From the NCBI GenBank assembly GCA_002010045.1, contig MTMJ01000005.1, forward strand, positions 11,990 through 44,990: DNA of 33,001 bases, written 5' to 3'. Made by a program: the position numbers and the translations under genes. Source of the DNA: Archaeoglobus sp. JdFR-22 (GTDB lineage: Archaea; Halobacteriota; Archaeoglobi; Archaeoglobales; Archaeoglobaceae). The number at the start of each line of letters is the position of its first letter. Position 1 is the stretch's first letter. Of the stretch, positions 16,645 to 24,600 are shown one piece after another. Under the pieces are notes generated by a model. The model was not told the DNA's origin and did not search any database. It was given only the letters and a program-made list of their open reading frames with translations.

Positions 16645-17199
16645 ATGCCGCTGAAGTTTTTGGTTGACACTCATACAAATCTTTGTATAAAATGCAAGGC
16701 ATGTGAAGCGATTTGCAAGAATTACAATGAGGTTCCCACAGGCATTTATAGAATCAAAGTTATTTCAATCAAAGAGGGGGAACCGGGTCAGTTGAACATC
16801 CCAATGCCCTGTATGCATTGCACAGACCCACCATGTCTTAAAGTCTGTCCAATGAACGCAATATCCAAACGGGCAGATGGAGTCGTTCTTGTTGACAAGG
16901 ATAAGTGCATTGGATGTGGTTACTGCGCTTATGCATGTCCATTCGGTGCCCCTCAGTTTGAGGGAAGTGGGGCGTTTGGCAGCAAAGGTAAGATGGATAA
17001 ATGTACCTTCTGTGTTCAACCCTATAATCAAAAAGATGATGGCAGGCTCATTACAAAAGAGCCCGTTCCGAGATGTGCAGTAGTATGTCCGACAGGAACT
17101 CTGCTGGGTGGTGAAATTACTGAAATCAACAGAGAATTCAGAAAGAGAGTTAACAGTTACATGTCAAAAGGCTTGATTGAAAGTATGTTTATGGTGTAG
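16645..17199 (+). CDS. fdnH: Formate dehydrogenase Fe-S subunit (four [4Fe-4S] clusters)
   Basis: The 184-aa protein has four Cys groups of the FdnH/DmsB type: CIKCKACEAIC (CxxCxxCxxxC), CMHCTDPPCLKVCP, CIGCGYCAYACP, and CTFC with CAVVCP. These bind four cubane clusters that relay electrons from the catalytic subunit to the membrane cytochrome. Unlike E. coli FdnH, which carries a C-terminal membrane helix, this form ends soon after the clusters without one; the small membrane protein downstream may supply the missing anchor. The stop is TAG, and the next gene's SD (AGGTGG) starts at that stop. Confidence 0.9.
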   Translation: MPLKFLVDTHTNLCIKCKACEAICKNYNEVPTGIYRIKVISIKEGEPGQLNIPMPCMHCTDPPCLKVCPMNAISKRADGVVLVDKDKCIGCGYCAYACPFGAPQFEGSGAFGSKGKMDKCTFCVQPYNQKDDGRLITKEPVPRCAVVCPTGTLLGGEITEINREFRKRVNSYMSKGLIESMFMV

Positions 17200-17209
17200 G
17201 TGGTTAATG

Positions 17210-17518
17210 ATGAAGAGCATTATTGCGCTTGCCGTAGCTTTACTGGCTATATCTCCTCTTTTTGTTGGTATGGCTGTTACTGGAGTGATGGGTGGAAGTT
17301 ATATCACCGACAACACCTTCCGACACTTCCCACCTGAAGAAAGACCGGTAAAATATGCTTTTGCAGATGAGCTGATTAAATATCTGAACAAAGTACTTCT
17401 ACCTCTGCTTATTATTGCTGCATTCTTCGTGTGGATAATGACAGTTGCAGAGTACTACAAGTTCTACAAAATGTTCAAGCTTGAAGAGGCTCATGCACAC
17501 GGAGGTGAAGAACATTGA
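17210..17518 (+). CDS. Small two-span membrane subunit in the formate dehydrogenase operon
   Basis: 102 aa from ATG 17210, chosen because AGGTGG (17198-17203) lies 6 nt before it; an ATG at 17207 and an upstream extension are possible but worse. A first helix (IIALAVALLAISPLFVGMAV) and a second (VLLPLLIIAAFFVWIMTVA) flank a 45-residue loop that should lie outside. The tail EEAHAHGGEEH is His/Glu-rich. I infer an accessory subunit that anchors the Fe-S subunit, replacing the C-terminal helix of FdnH. Its stop overlaps the start of the cytochrome gene by 4 nt. Confidence 0.72.
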   Translation: MKSIIALAVALLAISPLFVGMAVTGVMGGSYITDNTFRHFPPEERPVKYAFADELIKYLNKVLLPLLIIAAFFVWIMTVAEYYKFYKMFKLEEAHAHGGEEH

Positions 17519-18426
17519 AGGAATTGATCAGGTTCTCAACTGCACAGAGATCAGCACACTTTCTCGCATCAATTGCAGGCTTAACGTTACTGATAACAGG
17601 CTTACCAATTACCTTCTCCGACCAGCTGAGGTGGGTTATTGATGCTATGGGCGGTCCTGTGGTTTCAATGCTCGTTCACAGGATTGCTGGAGTCATCCTT
17701 GCTTTCACTCTCGCATACTTCGGCACATACTTTGTAGTCGAAAGACTTACAAGAGGCAGAGGCGACTCAAACATTACATTCACGAACCCAAAGTTCTTTC
17801 TGACCATCCCCACAGACATGATTGTTGACATGCTCTGGACGTTCAATCTTGCAAAGGAAAGACCCAAGTCGGGCAAGTACGACTGGATTATGGTAGCAGA
17901 CATCCTTACTGTGCCCACGTTCTGTCTCGTGGAGGTCATAACCGGTGCATTGCTCTGGTTTCCGTTTCCTGTCCTTTCATTCAACCCCGGTCTTGTGCTT
18001 TTGATAAGAACAGTACACGTATGGGTAGCAGTCTTTGCGATATTCTTTGTATTTGCCCATGCCACAATACTTCACTGGACTCCGGGCAACTATCCTATAA
18101 ACATGGGAATCTTCAATGGACTGATACAGAAACACAAAGCAGAAGGTGAATTTCCGGAGTGGATTCCGGTTGCGACTGAGGTGGAGACAGATGCAAAACC
18201 GTACAAATTCCATCCCATTGGATACGTTGTTGGAACAATCTCCTGTGGTCTGATGCTTCTTGCAGCATATTCAGTATACCTACTTGCCAATGAAGGACTT
18301 GCTGGATTCAGGCTTTTGCAGGAAAGTCCAATAGCTTTCGTCGGTCTTAATGGAGTGATAGGAATCCTCTCAGTCTATGTACTTTTCAGCCTCTATGGCC
18401 TTTCAAAAGCAATCTCTGAAAGTTAG
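17515..18426 (+). CDS. fdnI: Formate dehydrogenase cytochrome b subunit (FdnI-like, extended)
   Basis: 303 aa from TTG 17515, which overlaps the previous stop in the ATTGA arrangement. Four FdnI-like helices carry the candidate haem ligands His15, His55 (LVHRIAG), His168 (RTVHVWVA) and His182 (FAHATILHW). Family knowledge: FdnI binds two b haems and reduces quinone (menaquinone in Archaeoglobi). The protein is longer than FdnI (about 215 aa) because two further helices follow after residue 225 (YVVGTISCGLMLLAAYSVYL and the region around GIL to YGLS). A poly-T terminator follows. Confidence 0.87.
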   Translation: MKELIRFSTAQRSAHFLASIAGLTLLITGLPITFSDQLRWVIDAMGGPVVSMLVHRIAGVILAFTLAYFGTYFVVERLTRGRGDSNITFTNPKFFLTIPTDMIVDMLWTFNLAKERPKSGKYDWIMVADILTVPTFCLVEVITGALLWFPFPVLSFNPGLVLLIRTVHVWVAVFAIFFVFAHATILHWTPGNYPINMGIFNGLIQKHKAEGEFPEWIPVATEVETDAKPYKFHPIGYVVGTISCGLMLLAAYSVYLLANEGLAGFRLLQESPIAFVGLNGVIGILSVYVLFSLYGLSKAISES

Positions 18427-18446
18427 ACTAAAATACCATTTCCAGC

Positions 18447-18459
18447 TTTTTTCTTTTTT
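18447..18459 (+). terminator. Poly-T terminator of the formate dehydrogenase operon
   Basis: Two T6 runs separated by one C (18447-18452 and 18454-18459) lie 20 nt after the cytochrome b stop codon. Archaeal RNA polymerase stops at such T tracts. The complementary strand has no T tract here, so it serves the rightward operon only. Confidence 0.6.
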
Positions 18460-18472
18460 CTAACTGGCACTT

Positions 18473-19054
18473 TTAAGGATTGCTCCTCCAGATTTTACCT
18501 CTGTAATGACCTGTTACAGGACAGCCAAGGCAGAGTTCATTGCTCCAGTAATCGCAATCTCCACAGTCAGAATCGCATGGAGCTTCATTAGATGCTTCTA
18601 CATTAATTTTAATTGGCACAACGGTATCTTTCTCTGCCCTTACGACAATCCCGACATCTATGTCATAAACATCCGGGCTGGGTCGAATGTGCTGGTCAAC
18701 TATCGCTTCGAGGGTTGTCAATTCTTCACAGATGAACATCATTGTAAGATTTCTGTTTCCAGCTACAATAAACCCGTTCAGGAAGAATGGACAACCGTCA
18801 AATAATTTCAGCAATTCTCGGGGTTGACGACACTTCACATCAACTTTGAGAATGTAGAGACCATGATTTTTAATATTAATGCCGTATGTGTGATTTACAA
18901 TCCCCATTTCAATCATTTTTTTGATTCTTGCCCCTACAGAAGGTTGAGATAAATTTACAAGCTTGGCAATCTCGTTCTGTGATATTTCAGGGTTTTTCTC
19001 AAGTATTTCAAGTATCGCTTTATCTTTTTCATCAAGTTCAAAAAGTCCCACCAT
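18473..19054 (-). CDS. Lrp/AsnC-family regulator with a Cys-rich C-terminal tail
   Basis: 193 aa. Residues 7-60 are the AsnC-type HTH (LDEKDKAILEILEKNPEIS, then NLSQPSVGARIKKM), residues 65-155 a RAM-like effector domain (YILKVDVKCR ... NLTMMFICE). The tail has Cys160, 164, 167, 175 and 178 within CDSDCGDCDYW and LCLGCPVTGHYRG, a compact metal or Fe-S site not present in standard Lrp proteins. I infer a redox or metal sensor controlling the flanking formate dehydrogenase and chaperone genes. A TATA-like TTTTTATAAGG lies about 20-28 nt before the ATG, so the mRNA is probably leaderless. Confidence 0.82.
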   Translation of the reverse strand: MVGLFELDEKDKAILEILEKNPEISQNEIAKLVNLSQPSVGARIKKMIEMGIVNHTYGINIKNHGLYILKVDVKCRQPRELLKLFDGCPFFLNGFIVAGNRNLTMMFICEELTTLEAIVDQHIRPSPDVYDIDVGIVVRAEKDTVVPIKINVEASNEAPCDSDCGDCDYWSNELCLGCPVTGHYRGKIWRSNP

Positions 19055-19203
19055 GAATTTTAAAGAATGTCACCTTATAAAAAATTAGCGAAACAGTTGA
19101 ATTGGTTTATTAATCTTTTAAATTGGTAGGGGTATATGAATATTATATTGAGATTGCAGGAAATGTAAAGGGAAAAGTTGAAGACTGAAATTATTTTTAG
19201 AAA

Positions 19204-19812
19204 TCATGGCTTTAGTGCCGACACAATCAACTCATTTATGAGAATTCTCTCATTTCTCAAGAATTCTTTCAGTTTTTTTGAGATTGCTCTGTAAAAATAG
19301 CTATTGTCGTTCTTCTCAATCTCATCACAGAATGAGGTAACCCAATTAAGCTCCTCCTCAATGAACTGTTTCTGCTTCCTCAATTCTTCAATTTTCTCAG
19401 TTTTATCTGAAGCCAATGCGTTTTTGCAGCTCTCTGCAAGAAAGAAAAGCTCAACTCCAATGTGGTCAGCAGGCTCATTGTACCTGAATTCGTAACCCAT
19501 ATTGCTGTATTTTTCGACGATTCTCAGTGTTGTTTTCCCGTACGGGTTTTCACCCTCATAAGATGACTGGTAAGGAGACACCGTCTCTGCAAAAGGATTG
19601 ACAAAAAGGCTGGAAAACTCGTCTTTAACAGAGTCCTCGAATTCATCAACATCCTTAAATTTCTTTGATAGTATATTCAGGTTCTCGAAGAAGGGAATCT
19701 CGACTCCATTGAAGACATCTTCAAGCAAATTTCGAGGAGGGGGGTCGAGGAAGAGGGTTGCAAATAATGCATAGATTGCTCTTCTCCCCTCTATGATCTT
19801 ATCAATTTCCAT
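19204..19812 (-). CDS. TorD/DmsD-family molybdoenzyme chaperone
   Basis: The 202-aa helical protein has the TorD hallmarks VSPYQSSYEGE and EPADHIGVELFFLAE, and starts with an ALFATLFLDPP helix. Such chaperones hold the Tat signal of a molybdopterin enzyme in the cytoplasm until cofactor insertion is complete. The obvious client is the Tat-tagged formate dehydrogenase encoded on the other strand. It starts 2 nt after the multi-cluster Fe-S protein gene, so the two are one transcript. Confidence 0.87.
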   Translation of the reverse strand: MEIDKIIEGRRAIYALFATLFLDPPPRNLLEDVFNGVEIPFFENLNILSKKFKDVDEFEDSVKDEFSSLFVNPFAETVSPYQSSYEGENPYGKTTLRIVEKYSNMGYEFRYNEPADHIGVELFFLAESCKNALASDKTEKIEELRKQKQFIEEELNWVTSFCDEIEKNDNSYFYRAISKKLKEFLRNERILINELIVSALKP

Positions 19813-19814
19813 GT

Positions 19815-21563
19815 TTATCCCTCTCTTTTCTTTCCTTCTTCTTTCATCATCTCATCGTAAATTTTTTCAAGAATAACCCTTGGTCTACAATCAGAGCAGA
19901 ATAAAATCGAGTACTGACCTGCTGTCTTCAGTTTTTCATACATACTTTTTGTAATATGTGGTTTTCCGCATGAAGGGCACTTCAGGATTTCATCTCTGTA
20001 AATTTCTCTTTCTCCAATTTTCTCGAGGTCAAGGAATTTTTTCAGTGTGATTGCATTTTCAGGGCAGGCTTTAATGCAGAGTCCACAGGCGAAACATAAG
20101 CCATGATTAAAGTAAAGCACTCCTTCCTCATTTTTTATTGCGTTAGCCGGGCAGAAAAACGTACACGTCATGCATAATGTGCAGTTCCCGTTTACCTCAA
20201 CAAGACCAAACAGTTCTGTCTCTATTCTTGATTTTATAGCCTGAAAATTTCCCAGTTCTTCAATTAAATGTAGCAATTGCTCCCTTTTGTTCCCGCTCTC
20301 GATACCATGAATTATCCTGCCCGGATTTTTATACTTTAATCTATCAAAGTCTTCCAGACTCACAATTTTCAGGCAGTCAAATCCATATGCTCTCAGCAAA
20401 CCCTCAGCAACCTCAAAGTTTGTGTAATCATGTTTCGAGGAACATGAAATCACAACAACATTTGCACCCTTTAACGCAGCATAGAGATAATGCACATCAG
20501 AGACGAAATTTATACATGGCACAATAATCGGGAGGGCGGGTGGAAACTTCTTCTTTATTCTCTTACTCAGCCTATAGAGTTTGGAGAGAGAGTTTTCGCA
20601 TATGAAGGCAATTGTTCTTCCCTCTTCAACCACAGAATCAATTTTTTTCATCAAAGTTCTGGAATTCAGAATGTTACTCTCCAGAGCAGAGACAGGACAT
20701 ATTGCCGAGCAGAATCCACATCCATTGCATGTATCTGAGATTCGAATTTTACCGTTCTCCCTCTTTATTGCATTTTTGGGGCAGGAGAAACAGAGTTCGC
20801 ATCCTGAGAAACCACTCTTGTAAGTTCCGCAGGTATCATAATCCACTTTAACAGGCTTGATCTCGGTATAACCCCCGAGATTACTTAAAACCTTGAATGC
20901 AGATTTATATTCGTCCTCGTAGGCATAAATACCTGCACTGCTCTCGGCAAAATCAGCGGGCAATATTATCTGTCCCGCAGTGAGAGTGAATTCCCCTGTT
21001 CTGTTTCGAATAACGTCTCTTCCTTCAACTTTTACCTGAAAATTGCCTGGCTTGCCGTTAACACTTATTTTGCTACCCTCTTTAATCTCAATTACTTTTA
21101 TCCTGAATGGATAAAGTTTTTCTGTGACATCTTCAGTTGTGATTACGCACAAATTCGTCTGCTCAGATAATTCGGAAATAACATCTAAATTTTTGCCATA
21201 GTATATTACATCATAACCGGTCTCAACCGCATCAAATTCCAGAATGTCAAAGATTAGCGCTGAATTAATCCATGCTGCTGCTACCTCTTCTGGTTTTTTG
21301 AAACATTTCTCAATCAACTGTATATCAACGATTTCGCTGAAACCTTTAGAGTCTGACAGGTGAAAGAGGGCAGGACAGCCAAAAACGATAAAATCATAGT
21401 CTTTCTCAAGCCTGAGACCACTCTCGCAATCCTCAAGAATAACAATATTCTCGCAATTGATTTTTCCTGCGATTTTATCCATCTTCAGCTTCCCGCAACC
21501 TTTACACAGAACGACACATTTATTGATTGAGTTATCTCCACAATCCATCTTCAGCCCTACCAT
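19815..21563 (-). CDS. Multi-cluster Fe-S electron-transfer protein with MvhD-like middle domain
   Basis: 582 aa. An N-terminal part of about 240 residues (Cys-poor except CKGCG) is followed by a ferredoxin-like pair (CELCFSCP, then CNGCGFCSAICP), a domain resembling MvhD/hydrogenase Fe-S subunits (VVISCSSKHDYTNFEVAEGL), a second ferredoxin pair from about residue 461 (CTLCMTCTFFCP, then CFACGLCIKACP) and a zinc ribbon from about 529 (CPSCGKPH, CSDC). The mix recalls HdrA/MvhD electron hubs. With no signal peptide it is cytoplasmic. Operon partner: the TorD-like chaperone. I infer a role in moving electrons or maturing the formate dehydrogenase. Start uncertain: M6 (21548) is an alternative. 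Confidence 0.7.
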   Translation of the reverse strand: MVGLKMDCGDNSINKCVVLCKGCGKLKMDKIAGKINCENIVILEDCESGLRLEKDYDFIVFGCPALFHLSDSKGFSEIVDIQLIEKCFKKPEEVAAAWINSALIFDILEFDAVETGYDVIYYGKNLDVISELSEQTNLCVITTEDVTEKLYPFRIKVIEIKEGSKISVNGKPGNFQVKVEGRDVIRNRTGEFTLTAGQIILPADFAESSAGIYAYEDEYKSAFKVLSNLGGYTEIKPVKVDYDTCGTYKSGFSGCELCFSCPKNAIKRENGKIRISDTCNGCGFCSAICPVSALESNILNSRTLMKKIDSVVEEGRTIAFICENSLSKLYRLSKRIKKKFPPALPIIVPCINFVSDVHYLYAALKGANVVVISCSSKHDYTNFEVAEGLLRAYGFDCLKIVSLEDFDRLKYKNPGRIIHGIESGNKREQLLHLIEELGNFQAIKSRIETELFGLVEVNGNCTLCMTCTFFCPANAIKNEEGVLYFNHGLCFACGLCIKACPENAITLKKFLDLEKIGEREIYRDEILKCPSCGKPHITKSMYEKLKTAGQYSILFCSDCRPRVILEKIYDEMMKEEGKKREG

Positions 21564-21647
21564 CAGGTTCTTGGACAGGAGTTTCTGTGATGTCTTATTA
21601 ATATATGGTTTTTGTCAGGATACTGTCAAATAACCAGCAATCTGAAA

Positions 21648-21667
21648 ACAATAAAAAAGAAAGAAAA
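21648..21667 (-). terminator. T-rich terminator after the giant protease gene
   Basis: On the reverse strand the stop codon TAA is followed at once by T5, then C and T3 C T6 within 20 nt. This is a typical archaeal T-rich terminator for leftward transcription. Confidence 0.55.
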
Positions 21668-21668
21668 A

Positions 21669-24600
21669 TTAGATTTTCTCACAGCAATTCAAACTGTATC
21701 CATACGTCACATTGTTAAGCAGAAGTATAACGTCACCCATATTCACTTTACCATCGCAGTTTACATCCCCGCAATCAGCACAGTAGCAGCTGAACTTCCC
21801 ATCAAGCCAGTTTGCAGGTAATTCCTTTCCTGAAGGTTCATACAGTGAACTTTCCGCACCAAAATGCAGTTGAGTTGAACACTGGCAGCTATCATCTTTG
21901 CAGTGTATCTTGAAAGTTCCTACAAGATAGTCTCCTGAAAGATTGTCGTCTTCTGATGCAAATGTAATCCATTCCATACCTTCTGACGAATTCCAGCCAC
22001 CAAAGGAGAATGTGTCGTTATTTCTTTCCCAAGTTACTTCAGCACACTCTGCATTGTATGTCAGTTCAATCTCTCCACCCTGAAAGTTTGTGGCATTAAC
22101 TCTTAACTCAACATCTGCTGTTGTGCAGAGGCTTGCTCTGCTGCTCTCAGGATTGAGGTAAACCTCATTTCCTGTATCACATGCATCTCCTATCCCATCC
22201 CCATCTGAATCCGTCTGGTCAGGGTTTGGAGTTAACGGGCAGTTATCTTCGTAGTCATTTATACCATCTTCATCGGAGTCTGATAATACACAGTCCGGAT
22301 CATCAAAGCCTGCTCTCCGGCAGAAGTCAAGTATTGCTTCAGACAGGTCAGCTGTGTGTACAGTCTCGCCAGTTTTCAAATCTATTATTTCAGTTTTTCT
22401 CAAATTGTCATGGAAAGAGTGTATCACGGTGAAATTAACATCATCAGACATCATTCTGGCCGGTTCATTTTCCTCATCAGGGAAGATGAAAAATGACCTA
22501 GGATCGTCAAGAGTAAAGTTTTCCAGTTCTTTTCCATCTGAAGAAAGAACTCTTACTGAGAAATCGCCATGTTCACCGAAGTGATTTGGAGGATAGTTGT
22601 AAACAATGCTCACGTTAAGCAGTGTTATCTTATCGCCTTTGATGTTGTAATTCAGAATTACAACTTTTGTATAATCTTCCTGACCCATTCTCTGATTTGT
22701 TGATTGGTACATTTGGGCATTTGCAGGAACTGTACAGGGATGTGTACAGTAAGGGAGCGCATTCAGAACTTCAATGACTTTATTATGGCAATCAGGCTCA
22801 AAATAATAGCCACTTCTCATGTAGCAGGCATCCGTGTCACTCTTCCACCACCCCTCTCCGCAACATTCTTTCATTCCTGTACCTCTCCAGTCACACCAGT
22901 TAGGTGACTGAACTGTTAGCGAATCTTCGCTTACACCCCTGCTCGCCCAGTAATCAACCCATATTTGTGGACAGTTTTGAGGTGAGATTGAAGTACACTG
23001 GCTGGGATCAAATCCATTAGGTTTTGCGTAAACCGTACAGTTACAGTTATAGGGAGTATTTCCATAATTGATACAACTGTTAACCCCCTCCTCATCTGGC
23101 CAGCATTTGATGGATGGGCAGAATTCGTAGCATCCGTATGGGTTTGCAGACTTGCTTATACAGTTGTCATAAGAAGAATATATGTTGTGAGTATCGCTTG
23201 CTTCCCAGTATCCACCATCACAGCAGTATTCATCAGCCAATTCGAATATCTGATGTCCGGTTTCGTGAACAACTGTTCTTGTATTTGTCGGGGGTGTGGA
23301 GAATATCCCACTTACTGAACATGCTCTACCACCACCATTAAAAACTATTACAGCCGAATCTGCAAAGGAGCAGTCGTATTGATAGCCATCAGGCAAATCG
23401 AATTTTTTGCAAACAGGTTCGTAATCGCCGGAATTCTCTGTGTAATAGTAAAAGTTGAATTTACATCTATTTGAGCTGATTTCAGTGGAATTGAAGTATG
23501 CATTATAGATTAAAAATTTTACATCTTCTAAGAATTTTGTTTTGTTCCCAATATAGTCTCTGTCCATAATGAAAACGATATCCACTTTATCCGCTGAAGG
23601 TCCGTTCCACAATATTGGATTGCATGCGGGGCAACCGATGTTTGGACATGCAGTACCACCACAATCTGCTCCTTCTTCATTTTCCCCCATAAAATCATCA
23701 TTGCAATCGCAGGCATCACCCACTCCATCACAATTCATATCCTTCTGGTCTGGATTACTGAATGTGGGGCAGTTATCACAATCTGAGGCAAGCCCATCTC
23801 CATCCTCATCTATGCTGAATACAGTAGGATAGAGATCATCAGAGTTTAAACAGCCATCATCGTCTATATCTGGATCGCAGGCATCACCCACTCCATCAAA
23901 ATCCAGATCTGCCTGGCTGGGATTGTTGATGTTCGGGCAGTTATCGCAGGCATCACCAACATCATCAAAGTCCGTATCATTCTGCTCAGGATTGTAAACA
24001 TAAGGACAGTTATCGCATGTATCTCCAAAAGCATCTGGATATGGGATTGGAGCACATATATCGTCTGTGCACATCCATTTAAAGTCAGAGTTTGCCTGAT
24101 CCGGATTTTCTACAGTCGGGCAGTTATCGCATGCATCACCCACTCCATCTCCAATCCGAGCATAAAGTGGGATGCAGAAATTAATAGTAGGGCAATTCCA
24201 TCCAACCATGACCCACTCGCTATCTGTCTGATCAGGGTTGCTAACAAATGGGCAGTTATCTTCCAGATTGATGATACCATCTCCATCAGAGTCTTCTGTC
24301 AGGTTGATAAGAACGGGTGGTGTTGTATTCAGTCCATGAGAATCATTTATCCCAACATGATATTCAAAGCCGTCAGGATATGGACCGCCTGTGTAAGAAC
24401 ACATTGATACATTACATACTTTGGCTATTTGCCAGTTCACAAAGATGCTTATGTAAGGATTTGTGTCTCCTCCAGTGTAAATTGCCGTTATATTAATGGT
24501 ATCGTCTGGACCAGGACTCTCTGGGTTGAGAGTTACATCAACATTATCGCATGCATCCCCTGTTCCATCACCATCGCTGTCTGATTGTCTGGGGTTATAT

